From Dactylosporangium sucinum (GTDB lineage Bacteria > Actinomycetota > Actinomycetes > Mycobacteriales > Micromonosporaceae), in the NCBI RefSeq assembly GCF_014647515.1, contig NZ_BMPI01000015.1:126831-190830 (forward strand): a DNA stretch of 64,000 nt. Reading direction: 5' to 3'. The position numbers were made by a program, and so were the translations under genes. Of this stretch, positions 8,914-16,211 are shown in pieces. The notes below the pieces were generated by a model. That model did not search any database. It was given only the letters and a program-made list of their open reading frames with translations, and was not told the DNA's origin. Every line of letters begins with the position of its first letter. Positions within the stretch are counted from its first letter, which is position 1.

Positions 8914-8923
8914 CTCTGACCCG

Positions 8924-8953
8924 ATGATAAGACTCGCCCCGGAACCGTCGCAA
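8924..8953 (-). promoter_or_regulatory. Probable vegetative promoter of hsp20
   Basis: On the minus strand, TTGCGA (8953-8948) and TATCAT (8929-8924) are separated by 18 bases. The predicted start falls at about 8915, at the edge of the CIRCE element. Confidence 0.6.
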
Positions 8954-9112
8954 CCGGAGCGCGGGCGACGAATACTCCCAAATGTCCGATAATTGGGCGA
9001 TCGCGCAGCACATGAGATCCTGCCGGGAGCACAGAATGTGCGCCAATCCAACCCCATAGGCAGGCTGGTCCGGTGGCGCCGCACCCGGAGGCGCGGCACA
9101 CTTCGCGGTGTG

Positions 9113-9352
9113 GTGATCTCGCGACGGTGGGCGGCGTTCCTGGTCGGTGTCGGCGTGTGGAGCTGGCTGATCTGGCCGCGCTTCGCCCTGGCCATCTGGA
9201 ACGACGACCGGGCCTGGTCCGGCGACCGCCCGACCGCGTTCTTCTGGGTGCACGCCCTGCTGATCGTCGTGTCCCTCACCCTGGGCACCGCCGTCGCCGT
9301 CCTGGGCGTCAAGGCGTGGCGCCGGGTCAGGAGCGGCCCCGGCGGATCGTGA
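9113..9352 (+). CDS. SCO4848-family small membrane protein
   Basis: A 79-residue protein with two hydrophobic segments (about residues 6-24 and 44-66) around a short loop. The N-terminal SRRWAAFLVGVGVWSWLIWPRF resembles the actinobacterial SCO4848 family of unknown function. Tandem GTG codons at 9110 and 9113 are both possible starts. The longer open frame from 8993 would add an arginine-rich N terminus not expected for the family. The 3' end overlaps the convergent small membrane gene by 26 bases. Confidence 0.75.
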   Translation: MISRRWAAFLVGVGVWSWLIWPRFALAIWNDDRAWSGDRPTAFFWVHALLIVVSLTLGTAVAVLGVKAWRRVRSGPGGS

Positions 9353-9530
9353 CGACGCACCACACCAGCGCGGCGGTCACCACGACCCACAGCGCCGTCC
9401 CCGCGACGATGCTGCTCCAGAGGTCGGAGTTGTCCTGCGCGCCCGCGATCCCGAACCCGAGCATGACGGCGCCGAGCACCCACAGCGGGATGAGGAACAC
9501 GAGCGAGGCCATCGCCTTGTCCCTCCTCAC
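9327..9530 (-). CDS. Small two-helix membrane protein, last gene of the ESX/YbaB-like operon
   Basis: A 67-residue protein with two predicted membrane helices (about residues 9-30 and 40-60) and a basic C terminus (TIRRGRS). The start overlaps the stop of the YbaB-like gene before it in an ATGA, so it belongs to the operon that begins at 11447. No family is recognised. It might be a membrane anchor or immunity-like protein, but nothing in the sequence decides this. Confidence 0.65.
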   Translation of the reverse strand: MRRDKAMASLVFLIPLWVLGAVMLGFGIAGAQDNSDLWSSIVAGTALWVVVTAALVWCVVTIRRGRS

Positions 9531-9904
9531 CGCTGGCCCCCCGAGCCGAAGGCGGTGGGGATGTTCGGCACGAACGAGGCCGGGTCGCGCAGGAACTTGT
9601 CCATGTCGAAGCCGGCCGGCTGGTGCTCGCGCAGCAGCTCCCGGCGGCGCTCGTCGGCCTGCTCCTCGGCGGCGTTGACCGCCTCGACCACGGCCTCGCC
9701 GAGGGTGTAGTTGTCGATCTCGCGGGTCGACCGGGGCGCGAAGTCGATCGACACGAGGTTGCGGCCGCCGGTGACCACCGCGCGGACCCGGCCCTCGGCG
9801 GCGCTGCCGACGAACTCCTCCGCCGCCAGCCGGCGGACGCCCTCGACCGTGTCCTCGACCATGCGGTTGAAGCGGCCGAGCAGCTCGTCGAAGTCGATCG
9901 CCAT
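9527..9904 (-). CDS. YbaB/EbfC-fold protein, copy 2
   Basis: A 125-residue protein whose middle (about residues 35-100) follows the YbaB/EbfC pattern: GRVRAVVTGGRNLVSIDFAPR, then a helix with AVNAAEEQADERRRELL. YbaB proteins are small dimers that bind DNA, and a YbaB-like fold is also known for EspL in mycobacterial ESX-1 loci. The gene overlaps the upstream YbaB-like gene by one base and the downstream membrane gene by four, showing tight co-expression with ESX-like proteins. A secretion-partner role is inferred from context; plain DNA binding is the alternative. Confidence 0.75.
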   Translation of the reverse strand: MAIDFDELLGRFNRMVEDTVEGVRRLAAEEFVGSAAEGRVRAVVTGGRNLVSIDFAPRSTREIDNYTLGEAVVEAVNAAEEQADERRRELLREHQPAGFDMDKFLRDPASFVPNIPTAFGSGGQR

Positions 9905-10314
9905 CAGCGCAGCTCCCTCATCTTGTCGCGCCAGTACGTCAGCGGGTCGACGCGCGGGATCTGGTCGAGCTCGACCGCGCCGCCGGAGAGGTCGCTGAGC
10001 GTCTCGCGCATCGCCTCGCCGATGCGCACGCGGGCCGCGTTGATCGCCTCGATGCAGTGTCGGCCCAGCTCGTGGCTCGGGATGTCGCGGACCGCCCGCG
10101 CCCCGATGTCCACCTTGAGCAGCTTGCCGGTGCCCTGGACCAGGGCCCGGATCGTGCCGGTCGAGTCCCAGCCCTCGTGCTCGCCGTCGCGCAGCGCGGT
10201 GATCCGGGACAGGATGTCCTCCATCGCCGCCGCCGCGCGGCGCAGCTCCATCTCCTCGCCGGGCCCGGTCGACCCCTTAGCACCCGCGATAACAGCCTGG
10301 TAGGGATTGGTCAT
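9904..10314 (-). CDS. YbaB/EbfC-fold protein, copy 1
   Basis: A 136-residue paralogue of the next gene. An N-terminal helix (residues 25-50) is followed by DSTGTIRALVQGTGKLLKVDIG and a C-terminal helix with CIEAINAARVRIGEAM, as in YbaB dimers. The start at 10314 has a GGAGG ribosome site at close spacing, and that site is supplied by the end of a twin-hairpin repeat lying between this gene and the ESX-like gene upstream. Sequence identity with the second copy is low, so the duplication is old or the two form a heterodimer. Confidence 0.72.
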   Translation of the reverse strand: MTNPYQAVIAGAKGSTGPGEEMELRRAAAAMEDILSRITALRDGEHEGWDSTGTIRALVQGTGKLLKVDIGARAVRDIPSHELGRHCIEAINAARVRIGEAMRETLSDLSGGAVELDQIPRVDPLTYWRDKMRELR

Positions 10315-10400
10315 GCTGCCTCCGCTCCGCTCCGGCCGCACGACCTCTTAACTGAGCCCACGATGACCGGCCTCCTCCGCTGCGCTCCGGAACCGGTCAT
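10314..10400 (-). repeat. Twin-hairpin repeat, copy A (at a gene junction)
   Basis: Read on the minus strand: ATGACCGG, a GGAGCGCAGCGGAGG core, GGCCGGTCAT, then a spacer with GGGCTCAG, then a second GGAGCGGAGCGGAGG core, ending at the ATG of the YbaB gene. Both borders read ATGACC: the first ATGA overlaps the stop of the upstream gene and the second is the true start. The same layout recurs at 26442-26526 and, more diverged, at 23265-23373. Confidence 0.75.
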
Positions 10401-11125
10401 GCCTGAACTTCCTTGTTCCAGTTCTCCGGGTTGAGGATCAGGTCGCGCTGGTCGTCACCGATCCGCGAGCTCTCCTTGGACACCTTGTCGCCCTCGATCT
10501 TGAAGCCGCGCTTGAGCTCCTCCATGGCGGTGCCCATGGCGCTCGACGCGGCCCGCATGCCCTGCATGAGCATGATGATGGCCACCAGGCAGCCGGTGAC
10601 GAACGTGATCCAGGCGCCGATGATCGCCCACTTGGCGGCCGGGGAGACCGGGCCGGTGAGGTCGGCGGCCAGGCAGGCCAGGGCCGCGGCGACCGTGGTG
10701 CCCAGCCAGGTGTAGAAGACGGTCTCCAGCGAGTCCGCGACGCCGTTGCAGCCGTCGGACGCCCGCTCGCACAGCTCCTGCAGGCTGCCCAGCGGCGTGA
10801 TCACCTTGGTGTTGATGAAGCTCTTGAAGGCCTCGGAGCCGGCGCCCTTCCAGAACGGGTCCAACTCACCGTTGAGGACGTCGATCTCCCGCGCCATCTC
10901 CGCGAACGAGCCCGACAACGAGGTCCACGCGTTGTCCGCCTCCTGGAACGGTGCCCAGGCGCGGATGTTCATGATCGCCACCGGCGTCACGTAGGCCATC
11001 GCCAGCGCGCCGGCCCCGGACGGCTCCGCGGTGATCGCGAGCCAGCCGCCCGCCGCGATGATGATCGCGTCGAGAACGCCCGTGGCGATCCCGTCGCCGG
11101 TGGAGTAGACGCCACCGTCCCCCAT
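10397..11125 (-). CDS. ESX-like (WXG100-related) protein with membrane segments
   Basis: The 242-residue product starts with a hydrophobic stretch (about residues 17-55). A helical region follows with ELDPFWKGAGSEAFKSFI (about residues 88-105), which resembles the WXG turn of WXG100 proteins with a tryptophan and a GxG. Two further hydrophobic segments come at about 135-180. The ATG follows a GGGGGAGGA ribosome site 13 bases after the smaller ESX-like gene. Such hybrids of WXG-like helices and membrane spans occur in actinobacterial type VII-associated gene sets. No toxin domain is visible. Assignment to the ESX family is based on pattern only. Confidence 0.6.
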   Translation of the reverse strand: MGDGGVYSTGDGIATGVLDAIIIAAGGWLAITAEPSGAGALAMAYVTPVAIMNIRAWAPFQEADNAWTSLSGSFAEMAREIDVLNGELDPFWKGAGSEAFKSFINTKVITPLGSLQELCERASDGCNGVADSLETVFYTWLGTTVAAALACLAADLTGPVSPAAKWAIIGAWITFVTGCLVAIIMLMQGMRAASSAMGTAMEELKRGFKIEGDKVSKESSRIGDDQRDLILNPENWNKEVQA

Positions 11126-11138
11126 CTCGTCCTCCCCC

Positions 11139-11447
11139 TCAGTTCAGCGCGGTGTCGAACGCCCGGCCGTGCGCGGCTTCCATCCGCTTGTAGTGGTCGA
11201 TGACCTTCTGCACGGCGGAGGCCGCGTCGCGGATCGCGTCGGTGAGGGCGAGGCTCGCGTCGGCCGCGGCCGTCTGCATGGTTTCGTACGCGCCCGCGGC
11301 CCCGCCGTCGAGCACCGGGAAGGCGCCGCCGGGCATGTGCAGCCGGGCGATCTCGGCCTTGAGCTTGTTGTCGTAGGTGGTCGCCGTCTCGTTCATCTTG
11401 GCCACCATCTGCTGGAGCTTCTCGACGTTCATCGAGTAGCCGCTCAT
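11139..11447 (-). CDS. Small ESX-like helical protein, first gene of the operon
   Basis: A 102-residue, almost entirely helical protein (MSGYSMNVEKLQQMVAKM at the start), of the size of WXG100/ESAT-6-like substrates. The classic WXG is absent; a GGAAGAYETM turn sits mid-protein. The ATG at 11447 follows GGGGGAGG, preferred to the ATG eight codons upstream. It heads a five-gene operon with a membrane ESX-like protein, two YbaB-fold proteins and a small membrane protein. A type VII substrate or chaperone role is inferred. Confidence 0.62.
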   Translation of the reverse strand: MSGYSMNVEKLQQMVAKMNETATTYDNKLKAEIARLHMPGGAFPVLDGGAAGAYETMQTAAADASLALTDAIRDAASAVQKVIDHYKRMEAAHGRAFDTALN

Positions 11448-11602
11448 CGCCACCGCCTCCCCCGCGCGCACGGTCGTTGATCGCCGGAGCTTACCGCACG
11501 ATGCTCAGGGGGCAGTCCGCGTCGTCGGCAGCGCACCGGTACGCACCCGCCGCGGATGATCGCCGTCGACCCGACCGGGCGCGACTTCGCGCGGGTGCGA
11601 CC

Positions 11603-11631
11603 GGGGCGCGGGGGATCCTCCCCCGCGCCCC
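11603..11631 (-). terminator. Perfect hairpin after the LPMO gene
   Basis: GGGGCGCGGGGG and CCCCCGCGCCCC pair fully around a 5-base loop, 13 bases past the LPMO stop codon. Confidence 0.8.
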
Positions 11632-11643
11632 TCCAGCCCGTCG

Positions 11644-12735
11644 TCAGGTGGCGGTGCAGCTGACGGTCGGAGCGTTGTTGCTGCCGGTCCAGGCGCCGTT
11701 GAAGCCGAAGCTCGTGGACTGGCCGGCCGACAGTTTGCCGTTGTAGCTCACGTTGGTGGCGGTGGAGACACCGCCGCTGCTCGTGATGGTCGCGTTCCAG
11801 TACGACGTGATGGTCTGCCCGTTGGGCCACGTCAACCGGACCGTCCAGCCGTTCGTGCCGGAGGCTCCGGCGGTCACGGTCACATTGGCGCCGAAGCCGC
11901 CCGCCCACTCGGACGTCTTGGCGTACGACGCCGAGCAGCCGCCGGCCGGCGGCGGGCTGCTGCTGGCGCTGCGCGACGGCGACGGCGACGCGCTCGCGCT
12001 CCTCGAGGGAGACGGGCTGGCCGAGGCCGAAGCAGAGGCCGAGGCCGACGGCGACGGGCCCGTGCCGCCGGTGAAGATGACGTCGCTGCAGATGTAGTAC
12101 GACTGGTCGAGGTGGCTCGCCTGCCAGATCGTGTACACGACGTGCCGGCCGGTGCGGTTGCCGGCGTTCACCTGCGCCTGGTACTGCGGGGCCGGCGCAT
12201 AGCGCCCGGTGCGGTTGACCAGCTCCAGGCTGTTCCACGTCAGCGGCTGCGTGGTGGAGTCGAAGCCCTGCTTGGTGATGTAGATCAGCAGGTAGTCGGC
12301 GCCGTGCTGGGCCTGGTCGGTGAGGGTGAGCGTGAACTGGTTCGGCTTGGTCGAGGCCGTCCAGGTGCCGACCGTGTCGAGCGACGCGTAGAAGCCGTTC
12401 TGCGTCCGGCCGCCGCTGCACAGCTGGCCGTCGGGGATGGCGGCCTGGTGGTTGCCGGCCACGCCCTCGCGGTACAGGCCGTTCCAGTTCCACATGGTGT
12501 TGGGGTTGGCCTGCCACGCCTGCCAGCACATCGGGTCGACATTGGCCATGTTCGGGTTCTGGAAGTCGCTGCCCCAGCGGCTCCAGCAGCCCCAGTTGCG
12601 CGAGGCCGGGTCGGTGACGGAGCCGTGCGCGGACGCCGAGTCGGGCCGGCTGACGACCACGAGGGCGAGGGCGACGACGAGGACACCGATCGCCGCGAGC
12701 CCGGACCGCACGGCACGGGCGGATGAAAGATACAT
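11644..12735 (-). CDS. Secreted lytic polysaccharide monooxygenase (AA10) with a CBM2 module
   Basis: A copper enzyme that oxidatively cleaves chitin or cellulose outside the cell. The 363-residue precursor has a signal peptide ending at ASA. Cleavage leaves His37 as the mature N terminus, the first ligand of the copper histidine brace. The AA10 domain (about 37-225) includes RNWGCWSRW, DPMCWQAW and a conserved GNRTGRHVVYTIWQASH, which carries the second brace histidine. A Ser/Pro/Ala linker follows, then a type 2 carbohydrate-binding module (about 262-363) with a Cys near each end. A LacI-type operator-like site lies 121 bases upstream. The start at 12735 gives a standard signal peptide. Confidence 0.93.
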   Translation of the reverse strand: MYLSSARAVRSGLAAIGVLVVALALVVVSRPDSASAHGSVTDPASRNWGCWSRWGSDFQNPNMANVDPMCWQAWQANPNTMWNWNGLYREGVAGNHQAAIPDGQLCSGGRTQNGFYASLDTVGTWTASTKPNQFTLTLTDQAQHGADYLLIYITKQGFDSTTQPLTWNSLELVNRTGRYAPAPQYQAQVNAGNRTGRHVVYTIWQASHLDQSYYICSDVIFTGGTGPSPSASASASASASPSPSRSASASPSPSRSASSSPPPAGGCSASYAKTSEWAGGFGANVTVTAGASGTNGWTVRLTWPNGQTITSYWNATITSSGGVSTATNVSYNGKLSAGQSTSFGFNGAWTGSNNAPTVSCTAT

Positions 12736-12855
12736 GGATGCTCCACTGATCGGGGTGCATGGACGGCGCGGCACCCCGGTCGATCGGAGCGCACACGCCG
12801 GTCACGCGGTCCAGCTCATGGCTGGTTCCGCGCGGTGGTGCGGCTCCCGAATGCA

Positions 12856-12869
12856 TCGTACCGCTTCGA
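12856..12869 (-). promoter_or_regulatory. LacI-type operator-like site upstream of the LPMO gene
   Basis: On the minus strand TCGAAGCGGTACGA matches the core of the perfect operator at 28819-28836 (TCGAAGCGCTTCGA) at 12 of 14 positions. It is about 120 bases before the LPMO start and 4 bases beyond the LigD-like stop codon. Confidence 0.45.
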
Positions 12870-12872
12870 TGG

Positions 12873-14309
12873 CTACTGCAGCCGCGGCAGCCGCTGCGAG
12901 TGGTCGAGGACGCCGGCGAAGAGGTCCCCGCGCTCGGCCAGCCGCTCCGGAAGCGTGCGGATGGTGAAGCCGTCGGGGCGCAGCGCCGGGTCGTCGAGCT
13001 CGTCCCACGCGATCGGCGCCGAGACGGGCGCACCGGCGGCCGGCCGCGGGCTGTACGGCGCGACGAGCGTCTTGTTGATCGCGTTCTGCGTGTAGTCCAG
13101 CCGCGCCCGCCCGTCCCGGTCGGCGCGCTCCCACTTCCAGCTGACCAGCTCCGGTACCACCGCACCCACCATCTTCGACAGCTCGGCCACCCACGCGCGG
13201 GTGGCGTCGAAGTCCGGGCCGCGGGCGATCGGCACCCAGATCTGGATGCCGCGCCGGCCGGTCACCTTCGGATACGCGGCGACGCCCAGGTGCTCGAACG
13301 CGGTGCGGTGCAGCCGCGCCAGGACCAGCACGTCTTCCCACGGGGTCCGCTCGCCGGGGTCGAGGTCGATCAGCGCGTACGTGGGGCGCTGCGGCTCGTC
13401 CACCGTGGACGTCCACGGGTGCCACTCCAGGCCGCCGAAGTTCGCCGCCCACACCAGCGCGGCCGGTTCGTCGCCGACGAGGTACGTGGTCCCGTCGTGC
13501 TCCCACCGCGGCAGCCACGCCGGCGCGTGGGACGGCAGGTCCTTCTGCCAGAATCCCGTCGTCTCCGCGCCGTTGGGGTACCGGTGCAGGTTCAGCGCCC
13601 GGTTCCGCAGATACGGATGCAGCGTCGGGGCCACGCTCGCCGTGTACCGCAGCAGCTCGCGCTTGGTCACCGGCGGATCGCCCGGGAACAGCGGCTTGTC
13701 GAGGTTGGTGACCCTCAGCCGCCGCCCGAGGACCTCCCACGTGCCGCCGGCCCCGAGCCGGTCGAGGGCGTCGAGCTCCTGCCGGCTCGCCTTGAGCGCG
13801 ACGGCGGCGCGGTCGGCCGGCCGGCCGGAGTGCCACTCGCGGTCGGGATCGGCCGCGACCTCGTCGCTCGTGCGGCCGCTGAGGACCGAGCGCGGATGGT
13901 CCTCGGGGTCCCAGCCGGTGACCGCGTGCTCGTCGCGCTTGTGCATGAGCAGCCATTCGTCGTCGCGCGTGCGCACGATGACGAACTTGCCGCGCAGCTT
14001 CTGGCCGTGCAGCTCGATGTGCAGCTCACCCCCGGCGATGGCCGCGGCCGGGTCGGGGTCCTTGTAGGGCACCCACTCCCCCGCGTCCCAGACGATGACG
14101 TCCCCGCCGCCGTAGGTCCCGGCCGGGATCACCCCTTCGAAGTCGACGTACTCCATCGGGTGGTCCTCGACGTGGAACGCGGCCCTGCGCACGGCCGGGT
14201 CGAGGGATGGGCCCTTGGGCACGGCCCAGCTGGCGAGCACCCCGCCGACCTCGAGCCGGAAGTCGTAGTGGAGCCGCCGCGCCCGATGCCTCTGCACGAC
14301 GAACCGCAT
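12873..14309 (-). CDS. LigD-type DNA-repair protein: 3'-phosphoesterase fused to archaeo-eukaryotic primase-type polymerase
   Basis: A non-homologous end-joining processing enzyme of 478 residues. The N-terminal phosphoesterase domain (about 1-150) has the metal and catalytic set seen in LigD: His8, His14, Asp16 and Arg18 in the RHRARRLHYDFRLE segment, then EDHPMEY. The C-terminal polymerase domain (about 185-470) has ALIDLDPG, giving the acidic metal-binding pair, and GRRGIQIWVPI. Order is PE then POL with no ATP-dependent ligase domain, unlike the POL-PE-LIG of mycobacterial LigD. Sealing must come from another ligase; the LigA gene 2 kb away is NAD-dependent. The ATG at 14309 starts exactly where PE domains begin. 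Confidence 0.88.
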   Translation of the reverse strand: MRFVVQRHRARRLHYDFRLEVGGVLASWAVPKGPSLDPAVRRAAFHVEDHPMEYVDFEGVIPAGTYGGGDVIVWDAGEWVPYKDPDPAAAIAGGELHIELHGQKLRGKFVIVRTRDDEWLLMHKRDEHAVTGWDPEDHPRSVLSGRTSDEVAADPDREWHSGRPADRAAVALKASRQELDALDRLGAGGTWEVLGRRLRVTNLDKPLFPGDPPVTKRELLRYTASVAPTLHPYLRNRALNLHRYPNGAETTGFWQKDLPSHAPAWLPRWEHDGTTYLVGDEPAALVWAANFGGLEWHPWTSTVDEPQRPTYALIDLDPGERTPWEDVLVLARLHRTAFEHLGVAAYPKVTGRRGIQIWVPIARGPDFDATRAWVAELSKMVGAVVPELVSWKWERADRDGRARLDYTQNAINKTLVAPYSPRPAAGAPVSAPIAWDELDDPALRPDGFTIRTLPERLAERGDLFAGVLDHSQRLPRLQ

Positions 14310-14600
14310 CTCTGCAGGTTAGCCCCCGGCCGCAGCAAATGGGCGAAGCCGGCGCGCTCCAGCCGCTGGGCCACCCCGGCCCGGTCGGTGCCGAGGGCGG
14401 TAGCCGTCTCGTCCAGGTTCCACTCGTGGGCGGCCAGCGTCGACAGGAGGTGGCCGCGGCGGGCCTGGCACGTACTCGTAGTCGCAGTCCACTTGGGACA
14501 GTTCCCGGTGCAGCCGCAGCCCGGGCATCGGCCGCTCGCGCAGCAACGGCACCAGCCGGACCGCGCCCCACGTCTGCGCCGGCGTGAGCCCGGTCAGCAT
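14307..14600 (-). pseudogene. Decayed ARPP-2-like gene with central deletion
   Basis: The first 40 residues from the ATG at 14600 (LTGLTPAQTWGAVRLVPLL and so on) resemble the start of ARPP-2-type proteins (ADP-ribosylglycohydrolase and rhodanese-phosphatase associated), which are several hundred residues long. After about 130 bases the frame changes. A second frame then encodes what looks like the C-terminal helical end of the same family (RRGHLLSTLAAHEWNLDETA, then AQRLERAGFAHLL). The middle is missing and the two ends are out of frame, so this is a remnant. Family assignment is from memory of the pattern and needs a profile search. Confidence 0.45.
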
Positions 14601-14887
14601 GCCAGGAACCGTTCCACGCGCGCGGCGAGGTGCGCCCGCAGCTCGGCCAGCGTGGCGGTACCGGCGCCGAACCGGGCCAGCTCGACGAGCGCCGCGGCGT
14701 CCTCCGCGTCCCGCACCCCGACGGTGGGAACCTCGGGCGCGAGGCGCCGCACGTCGAAGGTGCCGCTGTCGTACACCGGGTTCAGGTGCACCACCTCCGT
14801 GCTCCCGGCCGGGTCGAGCCGCTCCCGCCAGACGCGCAGCACCTCGGCGGCGAGGTTCTCACAAGCGACCCGCTCCGCCGCCTCCAC
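14594..14887 (-). CDS. Hypothetical protein, about 97 residues
   Basis: A small soluble alpha/beta protein from a GTG at 14887. It has VEAAERVACENLAAEVLRVW at the start, STEVVHLNPVYDSGTFDVRR in the middle and a C-terminal helix ending RVERFLAC. Its stop overlaps the start of the decayed ARPP-2-like gene by seven bases, so the two were once translated together. No family recognised. It may itself be a fragment of a larger protein. The open frame extends upstream to 14950 but that part is arginine-rich and unconvincing. Confidence 0.5.
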   Translation of the reverse strand: MEAAERVACENLAAEVLRVWRERLDPAGSTEVVHLNPVYDSGTFDVRRLAPEVPTVGVRDAEDAAALVELARFGAGTATLAELRAHLAARVERFLAC

Positions 14888-15110
14888 GCTCGCCCGCCTT
14901 CCGTGTCTTCCCCTGTCGCGGTCTGGGGCCGGCCGGGGAATGTGCCGCACGAACTGCGAAGCATCGCTTCAGAGGCGGGTCCGGAAGCCGCACAGAAGTC
15001 CCGTGGCCGGCGCCGCCGGCGTAGACCGCCAATGTCATCCGGGCGACGCGGTTCTCCACCCTCGGATACCCCTGCCGCTGCTCCTGCCGCGACGCCGGCG
15101 TGGTTAGGCT

Positions 15111-15593
15111 GTGGTGGTGGCGCCCGTCATCATCGGCTACGACGGCTCCGAGGCGGCCGAGCGCGCGATCCGCGAGTCGGCCGGATTGCTGGGCTCGCAT
15201 CCGGCGCTGGTGGTCACGGTATGGGAGCCGGGCCGGGCGTTCGAGGCGGCAACCCTCCCCATCATGGGCTTCGACATAGCCCCAGTGGCAGTGGACTTCC
15301 GCGCGGCCACGGAGGCGGAGCACCGCCTGCGGGAGGCCATGCAACAGACTGCCCAGCGAGGCGCCCAGCTGGCAAGGGAGTCCGGCTATACATCGGCGCA
15401 GGGCCTGGCGGTGGCCGACGACCTGTCGGTGGCGGACACGCTGTTGCGGGTAGCGGAGGAGCACAATGCCCCAGGCTTGGTGGTGGGCCGCCACGGCCAC
15501 CGCCGCTTGACCGAGGCCCTGCTCGGCAGCACGTCGACCAGGCTGGTCCACAAATCCACCCGCCCGGTCGTCGTCTGCCCAGCCCCCGACTGA
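15111..15593 (+). CDS. Universal stress protein (UspA family)
   Basis: A 160-residue single UspA domain. The N-terminal strand VIIGYDGSEAAERAI and the C-terminal ATP-binding motif VVGRHGHRRLTEALLGSTSTRLVHKS (a GxxG-9x-GS type) are both present, so it is probably an ATP-binding Usp. Three consecutive GTG codons (15111, 15114, 15117) could serve as the start. It stands alone, with a repeat-rich noncoding region after it. Confidence 0.88.
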   Translation: MVVAPVIIGYDGSEAAERAIRESAGLLGSHPALVVTVWEPGRAFEAATLPIMGFDIAPVAVDFRAATEAEHRLREAMQQTAQRGAQLARESGYTSAQGLAVADDLSVADTLLRVAEEHNAPGLVVGRHGHRRLTEALLGSTSTRLVHKSTRPVVVCPAPD

Positions 15594-15720
15594 CCCGGCT
15601 ACGCACCGCGGCGCGAGTTGCGGGCTCCGGACGCGGGCACAGACCCCGAGCCACGAGCCGGCGGAGACCCCGAGCCAGTGGCCGAGCCGCGACCTGGCCG
15701 ACCCGCGACCTGGCCAACCC

Positions 15721-15839
15721 ACGTCCACGATCGACCCGCCGGACGCACCTGGACCGGACACAGCACGTGCCGGCCGGGCCACGTCCACGGTCGACCCGCG
15801 GACACACGTGGACTGGGCGCGGCACGCTCCGGCCGGACC
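15721..15839. repeat. Two imperfect tandem copies of a unit of about 60 bases
   Basis: Both units begin ACGTCCACGRTCGACCCGC, contain a GGAC-rich middle and end near CCGGCCGG. Just upstream, the shorter unit CGCGACCTGGCCRACC is also doubled (about 15688-15720), as is GACCCCGAGCCA (15641-15680). Confidence 0.6.
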
Positions 15840-15844
15840 ACGCC

Positions 15845-15898
15845 CATGATCACGGACGTTTGTAGGCTGTTTTCGACACAGAAACGTCCGCGATCATG
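15845..15898. repeat. Intergenic palindrome CATGATC...GATCATG
   Basis: 17-base arms CATGATCACGGACGTTT and AAACGTCCGCGATCATG pair at 16 of 17 positions around a 20-base, comparatively AT-rich loop. A looser palindrome with the same CATGAT/ATCATG ends lies at 55140-55195. Confidence 0.75.
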
Positions 15899-16211
15899 AA
15901 CGGTCCCCCACCCGGCAACCCGGCACGGCAACTCGCGTGGCGCACCGGGACTGCACAGGAGTGGCGCAGGACAAGCGCCCCCGGCGCAACGTCCACGCGG
16001 ACCCCGTGGACGGGGTGCGCGCAGGCCGCGCGGCGCGTGCGACGGTCACGACGCTGCGCCCTCGGCAGACGCGTGGACACGGTGCGGGCCGTGGCTCGGG
16101 CACGCGACGCAACCTGACCCGCAGAGCGCCCGACGCGGGCGCAGGGGCGCGCAACGCGGGCGTGGGCCGCGCGACGGGGGTGGCGGCGCGTGGCGGGGAA
16201 GGCCGGGTGGG

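Larger units (their letters stand above)
15594..16211. other. 618-base noncoding region with tandem repeats and a palindrome
   Basis: No convincing gene on either strand. The first 250 bases are made of short imperfect tandem repeats and are followed by a long palindrome (15845-15898). The rest (15899-16211) is GC-rich sequence with open frames of low-complexity Arg/Ala/Pro composition that look like chance. Confidence 0.7.

Noticed and set aside
15594..15900. CRISPR array suspected from repeated GACCCGC/CCACGTCCACG units
   Set aside because: The units are adjacent tandem copies without spacers of uniform length, and no cas gene is present.
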